This document shows, piece after piece, positions 10,741-22,474 of a stretch of 64,000 bases of DNA. Under the pieces are notes generated by a model. That model saw only the letters and a list, made by a program, of their open reading frames with translations, was not told where the DNA came from and made no database searches. The DNA is from Vitis vinifera (taxonomy: Eukaryota; Streptophyta; Magnoliopsida; Vitales; Vitaceae): positions 25,236,001 through 25,300,000 of the forward strand of contig NC_081823.1 of NCBI RefSeq assembly GCF_030704535.1, read 5' to 3'. Position 1 is the first letter of the stretch; every line of letters starts with the position of its first letter. Position numbers and translations under genes: made by a program.

Positions 10741-11885
10741 CGAGGTGCAGTTGATTGTGATGCTTATCATGTGACTGATCTGAGACCTGAAGAGTATGGT
10801 ATTTCATCATGCATTGAGGGCAGCTTGAAAACAGTGATATCACCCATCCTTTTCCAACTAAGATAGCGGTGTTGAACGCAAATGGAGAATGGGTGCTTCC
10901 CAATGACTCCTCAGTGGCCACAAGCAGAGGGGTGAACAGGGTCCCACAACACTGTTGTCCGAGTTGATTATTATTCAAGCATCCATTGTCATGGGATGGC
11001 CACCCTTAATCCGGATGCCATCACCACACTTCATCCTCTTTGATTTCGAAAACAATTTTTCAAATCTCTTTTCCTCTAATAATTTTCAGGATTTTAGTTT
11101 TTCATTAAAATGACTTAAAATCTCCAAATTTTTTCATCCTTAGCCTTTTTCTTAGGCTTCAAAATAATACGTTCTTCAATAAAATTTGCTGTCATTTTCT
11201 TTGGCATGCAATCTTCATAATCTCTTCTATTTTGAAATGTTTTGAAATAAAATCAGAATCAAATTTCGTAATTCCAAGTGATGGAATTTATGAAATTAGT
11301 TCAAGCAAAAATAAATGGGCTTTGGTGGGGGCCCGACATGTGATTTCCTAATTGATTGATTGATTGATCGGCTTGTTTGCCATGCATGATTGATTTGCTC
11401 TGTTCCATGATATGTATATAATTATTTTGTGGTTGTACACTAATCTCATTTTCTTAAAAGCGTGTTGCGGTTAGTGGTCCAGGTATACGTCTACTCTCTT
11501 TTTGGTCATTATCTATGTATTTTCTGATTCCCGTATGTGCATGATAGATTAGGATATCCATTGATTTTTCTATTGATTGCCACGTCAGTTTCATCCTATT
11601 AGTAGAGACTTGACTTCAGGGACTTAGAGGGGTGCTACGGTTCATACCGTACCTTCCCAATAAATAACCTGATCCCCAAACCCGATCCGATTTTTCATAG
11701 ATCACCTTTTTTCCAAAATAAGGAGTCGTACTTAGGGTTTTCTTTCTTATTTTGTTTGCCCTTTAAAAAATAAATCAAAAATAAGTGGCGACTCCAAGTC
11801 ATTTTTAATTAATAAATCATTTTTTAAATAAAAATTGAGTTCGCCATTGAGTGAGAAATGCATGAGCTGAAATGTGGGGTCCACA
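10741..11885 (+). other. Non-coding 3' part of the 5.0-kb element
   Basis: No recognisable coding sequence. Contains four GATT repeats near 11351 and ends with an LTR-like stretch (about 11590-11885). Confidence 0.45.
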
Positions 11886-13500
11886 GTTGTATTTTTTTTC
11901 CTTTTATTATATTTATTTAAATTTTAATGGTATTGTATATATATATTTTTTTAAATGTTCATAATAGGAAACCCTAAATTTTCTTTTTTCTCTTTAAATC
12001 TTTTGGATTTCACATGGTATATATCATAGCAAAATTGATTCTTTAATAAGACTTTTGATTTATAATTTCATTGAAAAGAGTTTAATCTCATACACTTGTA
12101 AACAAAGTTTATTCATATCCGTTTGATCGTGAAATTCTCTTTTGTTGTATTTAATCATGGGATATCATAATGGGTGATCACATCACTTTTTTCTTATTAG
12201 ATCCGTTATTAAAATAGCTTTTCTAGTTATATTTTCTACTACTCCGCCCATTTCATAAAGTATTCTTCCTAGTTTAACTACAATTACCCAGTATTTCGAA
12301 GATCCTTTCCCCAAACCCATACATCTTTTTATAGGTTGGATGGTGATTGCTGGCTGATATATTATGATATCATGTTATATATAAAATTCATTCATTCATT
12401 TATTTTTAATTTTTACGAGGGGATAAAATACATTTAAACTCAAACTTATGTTTTATATATTATGCTTAATTTTTTTTTCCCTTTTTCTTTATTTCTTATC
12501 CTTTCCATTTTTTCACGTCTTTCAAGATCCAAAAACAACATTGTATTAATAGTAAATAAGTGGATATATAGTAATATAATGGCTATAATATATTTACATT
12601 AATTATGAGAAACTTTGATGGTGTTTGTTTTTTTATTGAATAGGAAAAGTTAAAATATTTTATTTTTTTATTTAGTATAAAGTAATTCGCTGATATCAAC
12701 TAATATAATTAAAATGTACTTATTATTCATAGGTTCAGTTTAATTATATTGGATGATATCAATATATTACTATTAATGAAAAAATCAAATACTTTGATTT
12801 TTTCTATTCAATCAAAAAACAAATATCACTTTCTAAATTATATTTGGTTTAGAAAAGTATTAAGAAAAAAAATATTTTAAAAAAATTATTCATGATTGGT
12901 TGTAAACTGAAAAATAAAAAAATAAAATCAATTATAATTAAAATTAATAAGAAACTTATATGTTTTAAAATTATTTAATTTTTATATAAAAAATTAAAAT
13001 AAATAAGACCAATTTAAAATAACATATAAAAAATAATTTATTGACTTTAAATTTATTTTTTATTTTCCTTCACTTTTTCTTTTATTCTATTTTTTCTACC
13101 TCTTTATTTTTTATGATATTTTCTCTCTCTTTTTTTCCAAAATAAGAAATAGTCATAATTTTTTGTTATCCCAAAATTGGTCAATTATGATCCAATACTG
13201 TGAAAGCAAAATTTGTAGGCGGTGGGTGGATGACATATAAGCTTCACTAGTTGTTTGATCCACATGTGTAAATTTTAAAAATTTATTGAATATGACTTAT
13301 CAATTTTTGTGGAAATGACATATAATCTTCACTAGGATATGGAAATTTCTAATAAGCATCCTTCATTTTTCATAATATTACGAGCATGCCACTAAAATTG
13401 TCAAGAAGTAAATTCAACATAAAATTCCAAAAAAAAAAAAAAGAGGTCAATCAGTATTGGAACTACAAGACCCAATGCCAGTCCCAAAACTAAGAAAAAC
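11886..13500. repeat. Resistance-gene upstream block, second copy in unit 1
   Basis: Homologous to 22540-24190 along its whole length and to 4740-5790 in its first kilobase. It starts with the right-hand GTTGT target duplication of the 5.0-kb element. Very AT-rich, with no genes. It leads directly into the 3' end of the aminotransferase pseudogene, as in unit 2. Confidence 0.8.
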
Positions 13501-13540
13501 TAAGCCTAACCTTGGACTGAAGGCAGCAATGCTCCTTCTC

Positions 13541-15141
<1,601 letters not shown>

Positions 15142-15255
15142 TTAACAAACAGAGGAAAGCTTTCGTGCACCAATTTAAGAAGAAGGCCTCACAGCAAATG
15201 GAGGATATAAAAAAGAGGAGTCGAATATTATGTTACAGTCGGGAGTAGGGGTCTC

Positions 15256-15438
15256 CAAAAAGCCCGCGGCCCGCGGCCCGCTTTAGGCCCGGCCCGGCCC
15301 GAGCTCGTTTATGGGCGGGCCGGGCCGCGGGCCTAAATTTAGGCCCGGCCTGGCCCGTAGGCCCGCCCTTAGGCCCGGCCTGGCCCGTAGGCCCGCCCTT
15401 AGGCCCGGCCCGTAGGCCCGCCCTTAGGCCCGCCCATT
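15256..15438. repeat. GC-rich subterminal array of the hAT element, left end
   Basis: Repeated GGCCCGGCCC, GTAGGCCCGCCCTTAGGCCC and similar units in an otherwise AT-rich element. A counterpart with the same CCCGGCCCG core sits at 18273-18392 by the other end. Such subterminal repeats are the usual binding sites of hAT transposases; that role is inferred here. Confidence 0.8.
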
Positions 15439-15646
15439 TAAAAAAAAAAACTACAAAAATAAAAAGTATTAAAAAAAATATTCATTTCAAAATTTTATTC
15501 ATTGAATGTATAATTACATTTAAAAATGTGGGAAAATTTTACATCACTACAAAATAAATACATCCCAACTAGGTTGGCACCTATTTATTTGTCAATCATT
15601 TGTATTTTTCAACCACAAAAAATAAAAATAAAAATATAATATACAT

Positions 15647-17659
15647 TTAGTCATTATTTTCTGGCGGTGATGGCGAACTATCATGCATCCATGAAGATCT
15701 TGATAGTTTTAAAGATTCCATATCGGCAAGCATCTCTGTTTCTCGAATGGAATCGTACATCCTTTTTTCTGCAATTTCCCAATCTTTTACACATATCCCT
15801 GCTTCAATAACGTCTGGCGCTAAGTTGCATCGTTTTTTACTAATAACTCTTCCACCTGCACTAAAAGCAGCTTCTGATGCAACTGTACTCACAGGAACTG
15901 TTAGTACATCACGAGCAATTATAGAAAGCACAGGATATTTGTGTTGATGTGATTTCCACCATATTAAAATATCAAAATCTTCTTGATCTTCAAATGGAAT
16001 TATATCAGTATTAAGATATTTATCTAAATCAGATGTATTATTTGGAGAACTATTTGTTGTCTTTTTTCGACTTTTCAACATTTCTAGAGCTCCTTTATAA
16101 AAAGATGAGGAGTTTGTAGATGTAGGTGGTAATTTATTAGTATTAATATCATTACCATATTTTTCTTTATAATAGTTATATAAATTATATAATAATGAAT
16201 TTATTTCATTTTTAATTTCTTCAATTTTTATTTGGTCATTAAAATAAATAATTGTTAACCATTCATCCAAAGCTTCAAATTTCAATCTAGGGTCCACAAT
16301 TAAAGCAATATAAAAAATTAAAGGTATTTCTCCCCAATATTTTCTAAATTTTTCTATCATTGCAAATATTGTATCATTAAATATTTCAAAACTTAAATAT
16401 TTTTGAAGTACAATAAAAATATTAGTTATTTGCATAATAACTCGATTTGAAGTTGGATAATATACACCACAAAAAATGTTTGTTGAAGTATCAAAAATTT
16501 CAAAAAGATCTCTTAAAAGATCCGCAACATGCCAATCATAATCACTTAATGTATAAATATCTGCATCAGAATCATTGTTAAGTAATTGTATTTCATATAA
16601 TTCGACTACTTTTCTATATTTTGTAATATTTTGTAAAAGTTTATATGTGGAATTCCATCTAATGGCCATATCCAAATTTATATTTTTTCTTTTCATATTT
16701 AACATTTTGCAACAATAAAAAAATAATTCATGTTTTGCTTGAGAACTATTAATACTATATGCAATGCCTCTAATTTTTTCCAATGTATCATCAACATTTT
16801 TTAATCCATCCTTTACAATTAAATTTAAAATATGTGCACAACAACGCACATGAAATATTTTAGCATGATCATCTTTTACTTGCCAATATAGTTTTAGTCT
16901 ATTTATTGTTGCATCATTATTAGCAGCATTATCTAATGTTACTGTCAATATTTTATCACGAAGGCCTAAATTTATAATTTCTTCATTTATTAAAGTTGCT
17001 ATATTTTTACCACTATGTGGAGCATTTATTAATTTAAATGAAATTATTCTTTTATTTAATTTCCATTCATTATCAATGTAATGAGCAGTTATACATAAAA
17101 AACCAGTGTGAGTTAAAGATGTCCAAATATCAGATGTTAAACAAATATTTCCTTCAAAATTTGCAAAAAAAATTTTTAAAATTTCTTTTTATGTATAAAA
17201 TTTTTTCATAATATCTCTTTTAACTATATTTCCAGACCAACCTTTAAATTGAGGATTAATACCTCGTTGAATTGTTCCTACAAAATCATGAGTTTCCATC
17301 ATGTTAAAAGGTTGTTCTGCTCTTATTATATAATCAATCATTTCTTCACGACAGTTAGATTCATCATAAGAAAATGTTTTTAAATTTCCACTTTCATTTT
17401 TACCTAATTGCATATAATTTCTAATATCTACATTATTTTTAGTTTTACAATTTTCGTGATGTCTTTTTAAATGACTTGTGCCTGCATTTGAGCCACCAGT
17501 AAGAAATTTATTACAAATTTTACATTTTGCTTTTATTTCTTTTTTATTATTTTCTAAAATTATTTCTACTCTATCAAAAAAATTCCATATATTTGAAGTA
17601 AATTTTTTGTTTGATGATATTTCATCACATGGACTAGATGAAGAAGCACTTGTTATCAT
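15647..17659 (-). pseudogene. hAT transposase (BED finger / hAT dimerisation), one nonsense codon
   Basis: A single frame of 671 codons starting at ATG 17659. The N-terminal BED zinc finger is CKICNKFLTGG...HLKRHHENC at about residues 45-70; the RNase-H-like central region follows; the C-terminal hAT dimerisation domain has WWKSHQHKYPVLSIIARDV and VSTVASEAAFSAGGR. One in-frame TAA at 17189-17191 (codon 157) separates BED finger and catalytic part; frame is kept on both sides with no other stop. It is therefore recently inactivated or the stop is a tolerated polymorphism. A full-length copy elsewhere would be needed to move this element. Confidence 0.92.
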
Positions 17660-17966
17660 ATTATAATTATTGATAAAATATTATGCCAAAAATAATAAAG
17701 TAATAAATATAAAAAAAAATGTAACAAAAAAATAAAGTAGTAGGGGTGAAGTATGTTACTCAATTAGAGAACCGATGCAGAAATTCCTAGCAAATTTGAA
17801 CTCTTGGAGCCACCAATGCTTGTTTTGCACCACCAACAATATTGTATAATTTGAGGGAAAAATAAAAGAATTTGAAATATTGTAGAATGTGAGAGAAATA
17901 GAGAGAGAAATAGAGAGAATTTGATGAAAAAATGAAAAGGGAGAAGATGTATTTATAGGAAGGTTT

Positions 17967-18004
<38 letters not shown>

Positions 18005-18006
18005 GC

Positions 18007-18084
18007 CATGTGACCGTTGCCCAACGGTCACATGGCAGCTAGGAGCATGGATTGGAGCTCCAACGGTCACATGACCGTTGGAGC
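18007..18084. repeat. Two adjacent hyphenated palindromes sharing AACGGTCA
   Basis: 18007-18034: CATGTGACCGTTG, spacer CC, then its exact reverse complement. 18057-18084: GCTCCAACGGTCA, spacer CA, then its exact reverse complement. Both arms are 13 bp and perfect. They lie about 350-425 bp upstream of the transposase start, so they may be operator or transposase sites, or form hairpins in the leader. Confidence 0.9.
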
Positions 18085-18158
18085 CTTTAATTTTTTTTAA
18101 AAAAATAATATACTTTATGTTATATATATATAACTAACTCTAACATTTAACACAAAAG

Positions 18159-18229
18159 TAATGTGGCTCAGTTGGTTAGAGCCTTTACTTTGAACCATGA
18201 GGGGAGGGGTTCGAATCCCCCCCTCTCCA
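18159..18229 (+). other. tRNA-like sequence with perfect Pol III A and B boxes inside the hAT element
   Basis: TGGCTCAGTTGG (18164-18175) fits the A-box consensus and GGTTCGAATCC (18208-18218) the B-box, with 32 bp between them. The middle has ACTTTGAACC like a Gln(TTG) anticodon loop, and the T arm GGGGTTCGAATCCCC is perfect. The 5' acceptor strand does not pair with CCTCTCC at the 3' side, so I do not call a working tRNA. Confidence 0.65.
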
Positions 18230-18272
18230 TTCATTTCTAAAGCCATTTTGGCTTATTTAAAAAAGCCCAAGG

Positions 18273-18392
18273 CTTGGCCCGCCAGCCCGCCCCCAGCCCG
18301 GCCCGCTGGCCCGGCCCGCTGCCCGCCCCCAGCCCGCCCCGCCCAGCCCGTGGGCCGAAGATTTTTCCCTGGCCCGGCCCGGCCCGCCCGTT
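18273..18392. repeat. GC-rich subterminal array of the hAT element, right end
   Basis: Repeats of CAGCCCGCCCC and GGCCCGGCCCG just inside the right inverted repeat, the counterpart of 15256-15438. Confidence 0.8.
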
Positions 18393-19309
18393 GGAGACCC
18401 CTAGGTCGGGAGCAATTTTTATCGTCGACATAGTTGTTATTTGCAACGAATATGTTTCCTGCTATAGTGAATAAAGCCCCACTATTTAGGCTAATAATAA
18501 CTTGATGGTATTGCCAGTATTTTGGGTATTCACTTAGAATTTTTAAATATACAAATAAAGAAAATCAATGCATCAGAATAGTGCACTTTACCAGGCATTG
18601 ACAAAATAAATGATCACAAGTTGTTCTTTTGTTTACATAATTATGATTAGGATGACTTATGCACCCCTATCTTGGCAAGCTTTACAGGGCTAAGTACTGA
18701 ACATAATCAGGACTGGACAACACTTTTTCATGGAACGCACTTATGTTCTTGAGCACCCTAGGACGCCAAATTATGAACATAAGGAAGGTAAATCTCTTGC
18801 CATCACCCATCACTAGTTTTCCACATCAATTCGCTCATCTATGTGCTCATCATTAGAATCACCCAGACAATTACTCTTACACAGGGATTTCTATTGTGGG
18901 ACAGTTTTAGCAACTGAAACTCGAGCTTCCTTTCAATACAAAAGTGTTGAATCCATATTTATCATCATCTTCAAGTTTTATGGCACAGGCTGACAAGAGA
19001 CTAATGAAAGTAAAACAAAAGCTTTGACAAGATAATCAGAGCTCGGAGCGCAAGTTTGTAGACATGGAAGCTCATGTGCAGTGGAAAAGATGAAAATGGC
19101 TGGTGAAGATCCAACAATGCACTAATTGAGGCTTGTGGGATTGGAGAAGATTGTCGCATCTTCCTTTGAGCTTCTGCATTTTGGATTTCGTGGAGATTAA
19201 GGGATAGTTTCCTGGAAAAGGAGGTTGGAGAGAAATACTTGATGTTGTCAAACAATATTTACAAATAAAATCTATTTTTGCATTTTTCTACAAGAATTTT
19301 ACCTGGCAG

Positions 19310-19339
19310 TTGTGCATAATGGTTTGATCCTCCCACTCC
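19310..19339. repeat. 30-bp templated insertion copied from the resistance-gene 3' end
   Basis: TTGTGCATAATGGTTTGATC and the following ten bases at 19310-19339 are identical to 19610-19639 (the last codons of the gene on the plus strand), exactly 300 bp away. Unit 1 has unrelated bases here (about 1446-1460). Confidence 0.85.
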
Positions 19340-19566
19340 GAAGTGCGAACGAATCTAATGAAGTATGTACAGTGAGAAATCAGAGAGAAACTAAATATAA
19401 TTAAAATACATGAAAAGTTAAAATAATATTCCAAATAGAAAATAGAATAATATCTTGAGAGGCCGACTCAAACAATCACAATGCACATTTGGGCTTGGCC
19501 ATATTTATAATATGAAATTTTTTAAATACAATTATGTATATATATAAAACGAAGAAAAAGAAGGAA

Positions 19567-22281
19567 TTACTTGTAATGAGACGAATCGGATTGAAAATAT
19601 GGAGTGAGTTTGTGCATAATGGTTTGATCCTCCCACTCCAATTCATCCCACCATTCTTGTTCTCCCTTGATTTTCTCCAATTTCTTGCTCACTCCAATAT
19701 TGGAATCAAATGGCAGCTTCCTCAAACTTGGACATTGAAACACACAGATGTATCTTAAAGATGGAAAAGTTAGGGCACGTCCATGTATACTTCTTAGCTC
19801 TGGTAAACAAAACAAAGCGAGAGATCTGAGTCTCGAGAATACGCCCAAATGATCTACTGCAATTTCTAATATTTCACTCCTTTCATCATCTATCACTTTT
19901 TCCATTGATTCACATGCTGAAACACTTAGAAATTGAAGGCTTGGAGCAAAAATAAGCCATGTCAAATTCAACAGTTCACCACATCCAGATATGTAGACAT
20001 CACAAAGGTTGTTCAAGCATTGGTGCCTTGGGAATTTTGAGTAGACCACCACTTCCTTTTCAAAATTGATTTTCACATCTTGCAATTCAAAACAATTTAT
20101 AATACGGAGTGTCTCTATATAAAGGGATAGTTGGACCAGTTTCACATGCTCACAAGCTAATTGTAGCCATCTTATGGATCTTTGCAACTTGTGGGAGTTT
20201 AATAATGTTTGGATGGATGATACATTTGTAAGGTCGATGGATATATCATCAATGTGTTCCAACTGCTCTAACTCTTCTAATAACCTTCTTTCATAATCTC
20301 CCATATAGTATGAGTTTGCAGTGTCATAACTACTAAACAATTGCAAAGAGGAAAGACTCGATACCATTTGAGATGGAAGTGGCTTAAGAAAATACATATT
20401 TTTCAATATCAAGCACCTTAATTTTTTCAAGTTCTTGAGCTCCATAGGTAAGTATTGAATACTTGTCCTCGACAAATTAAGATATTGCAAGGTAACTAAG
20501 TCTCCAATCTCCTCAGGTAACTCCTTAAGTTCAAAATTGTTTGACAAGTCCAAAACTCTTATGATAGGCATGTTTGTAAAGAATCTATTTGGAAAGAATC
20601 TATTTGGAAAGAATCGAATAAACTTACATGATGCCAAAAAGGTCTCCATATTAGGGAAATATGGTGGTTCCCTGAGTTCTTCAATGTTGGAATCCCACAA
20701 TGATATCCTTTGTGTCTTTTTCCATTTTTCAACTTCCTGAGCTCTAATCGATTCAACTCCATCTTTTACCACAAATTTGTTCTTCTTCTTCCCGTTTTCG
20801 CCAGCCAACCACAAAGCCATATCACGAATAACATCATGCATCTTCAAATATTCGTCTTTTTCACCTTCTTCATTTACGGGAGATATGACATTTTCCAATA
20901 AACATGCAAGCTGTAAACTTTTAATAACTTCTTCTCCTTGATTTCTTGCTTCTTGTATGTTGTCATATTCATCCAGAAAACCCTCCCCGATCCAAAGTTG
21001 TATAAGTTTTCGATGAGAGATTTCATAATCCTCCGGAAATAAAGAGCAATATAGGAAACACGATTTGATGGCTTCATCGGGCAGGCTATCATAACTGATT
21101 GCTAATACTCGAAACAAATCCTCCTCTGTACCTGGAAACTTTGCTGGATAATTCTTCAACATTTGTATTTTTTTCTCCCATTCCTCGGGTGTTTTTGCTC
21201 CCGCCATTGCTCGCCCTGTGGTGATGAGGGCAAGTGGTAAGCCGTCACACTCTTTGGCAACCATCTCCGCCAGCTTTGGTATATCTGGATGAGAACTTAT
21301 AGTGTCTGCTCCTACCTTGGTCTGAAACAGAGCAAAAGCATCCTCCCATGGGAGGCAATTCACTTCAATGCTCTTGGTAGCTTCCATCTTTTGGCATACT
21401 TGTTTAGATCGCGTTGTAAATACCATCTTCAACTTATCTTGATGATTCAGAGGAGGAATACCAACTTTGGATAGATCCAGCCGCTCCCATATGTCATCTA
21501 ACAAGAGCACAAATTTCTTTGTCTTCAGGACATTGAATATTTCTTCTGCCCTTTCATCCTCACTCCTACCTTCCCATTTATCTTTGGGAATCTCCAATTT
21601 ATTGAAAAGAACTTGCTGAACCTTTTCCACATTGGCTGGTCTGGACACAGTCACCCAAATCACTGCATCAAATTCAACCCTGGTTTTGTGGAGCTCATTG
21701 TTGGTCCTGGTCAAGAGGGTGGTTTTGCCCACACCCCCCATTCCATATAATCCGATACTGCTTACCTTCTCTCCATCATCTTGGAGCCATTTCCAGACCT
21801 TCCCAAACAACAAATCTTGGCCCACAGTCTTGTCCAGCTGCCTCTCGATCACGGGAGGAATAGGCAAAGGTTCAGCAACTACACTGAAATTTGAGCCCTC
21901 CCTCTTCTTTACCGTCACAGCATCCATCTTTTCAAGTACCATCTTGCCAAGCTTATAGCTAGCGCCACAGTTTTTAGGACAACAGGTTCCGAGACATTTC
22001 TTCTGGATTTCTTCATCACCTTTTGCCAATATTTCCTGCACTTCTTTTTCCATGGCTTCTACTCCGCGGAGCCAGCCATCAACTACACGAAGACGCTTCT
22101 TCTGACGTTTCTCTTCACGTTCCACCCTTTCCTTCACATCTTCGTACAGGTTCTTGAGTTCCTCCATTTCAGTTCTCAAAGAGTTGAGATTTTGTGGGAG
22201 ATGACGGATGTAAACAGCACGCTTAGCAGTGCAATCCCACAAGCGAGTGGCGACATCCAGGATGGGGCTTACACAATCCAT
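19567..22281 (-). CDS. CC-NB-LRR (RPS5-type) disease resistance protein, copy 2
   Basis: Single-exon CNL of 904 residues, close paralogue of 1713-4391. Start is the first in-frame ATG (22281), again giving MDCVSPILDVATRLWDC; the frame stays open upstream without ATG. Motifs are intact: P-loop GMGGVGKTTLL at about 180-190, LLLDDIW near 259, VFTTRS near 287, GLPLA near 347, CFLYCSLFPEDYE near 408, KMHDVIRD near 481, then LRRs. Differences from copy 1 concentrate in the LRR half: a five-residue repeat FFPNRFFPNR (15-bp duplication at 20581-20610), three extra residues before KMHD, and a C-terminal tail extended by five residues. Both copies appear capable of coding functional receptors; divergent LRRs suggest different recognition, which is inference. 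Confidence 0.94.
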   Translation of the reverse strand: MDCVSPILDVATRLWDCTAKRAVYIRHLPQNLNSLRTEMEELKNLYEDVKERVEREEKRQKKRLRVVDGWLRGVEAMEKEVQEILAKGDEEIQKKCLGTCCPKNCGASYKLGKMVLEKMDAVTVKKREGSNFSVVAEPLPIPPVIERQLDKTVGQDLLFGKVWKWLQDDGEKVSSIGLYGMGGVGKTTLLTRTNNELHKTRVEFDAVIWVTVSRPANVEKVQQVLFNKLEIPKDKWEGRSEDERAEEIFNVLKTKKFVLLLDDIWERLDLSKVGIPPLNHQDKLKMVFTTRSKQVCQKMEATKSIEVNCLPWEDAFALFQTKVGADTISSHPDIPKLAEMVAKECDGLPLALITTGRAMAGAKTPEEWEKKIQMLKNYPAKFPGTEEDLFRVLAISYDSLPDEAIKSCFLYCSLFPEDYEISHRKLIQLWIGEGFLDEYDNIQEARNQGEEVIKSLQLACLLENVISPVNEEGEKDEYLKMHDVIRDMALWLAGENGKKKNKFVVKDGVESIRAQEVEKWKKTQRISLWDSNIEELREPPYFPNMETFLASCKFIRFFPNRFFPNRFFTNMPIIRVLDLSNNFELKELPEEIGDLVTLQYLNLSRTSIQYLPMELKNLKKLRCLILKNMYFLKPLPSQMVSSLSSLQLFSSYDTANSYYMGDYERRLLEELEQLEHIDDISIDLTNVSSIQTLLNSHKLQRSIRWLQLACEHVKLVQLSLYIETLRIINCFELQDVKINFEKEVVVYSKFPRHQCLNNLCDVYISGCGELLNLTWLIFAPSLQFLSVSACESMEKVIDDERSEILEIAVDHLGVFSRLRSLALFCLPELRSIHGRALTFPSLRYICVFQCPSLRKLPFDSNIGVSKKLEKIKGEQEWWDELEWEDQTIMHKLTPYFQSDSSHYK

Positions 22282-22474
22282 GGAGAAAACAGGTGATGGA
22301 TTGGAGTTGGAGAGGTGGAGAGAAGATGAGGAAGGAGAAAAGTAATAGTGGAGTATCACCTCTCTTTTTCCAAGTAAAAGACTGAAAAATCAGTGCCGGC
22401 CGGAGATTGTGGTTGGAGCCTACGATGAATGCTATAAAAAAATTCATAATCTGTAGATAATACCAATAAATAAT

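Larger units (their letters stand above)
6881..11885 (+). mobile_element. 5.0-kb non-autonomous LTR-retrotransposon-like element carrying host gene fragments
   Basis: Termini are TGTAGACCCC and GGGGTCCACA, that is TG...CA with a 10-bp imperfect inverted repeat, flanked by the 5-bp direct repeat GTTGT at 6876-6880 and 11886-11890. The homologous place in unit 2 (about 22550) has GGTTGTATTTTTTT with one GTTGT, a perfect empty site, so both ends are certain. No gag, protease, reverse transcriptase or integrase is recognisable. Inside are a purine-rich 5' part, a decayed tRNA-like sequence, a C-rich tandem repeat, an RCC1-family pseudogene and a kinase pseudogene, all on the plus strand. The 3' 300 bp, with AAGTGGCGACTCCAAGTC, look like the end of a plant LTR. 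I could not find the second LTR by eye, so the class is inferred from termini and TSD length. Confidence 0.8.
15246..18404 (-). mobile_element. hAT DNA transposon, 3159 bp
   Basis: Flanked by the 8-bp target duplication GTCGGGAG at 15238-15245 and 18405-18412. Terminal inverted repeats are TAGGGGTCTCCAA on the left and TTGGAGACCCCTAG on the right. The corresponding unit 2 site (about 26262-26272) has no insertion. It encodes a BED-finger hAT transposase on the minus strand. Eight-bp duplications and these termini are typical of the hAT superfamily. It inserted between the duplicated exon 2 and the unit's right end. Confidence 0.95.

Noticed and set aside
18159-18229. Functional tRNA-Gln
   Set aside because: A and B boxes and T arm are good, but the 5' acceptor strand does not pair with the 3' strand.
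18197-18474. Pro/Ala-rich open frames on both strands at the right end of the hAT element
   Set aside because: They are translations of the GC-rich subterminal repeats, not proteins.
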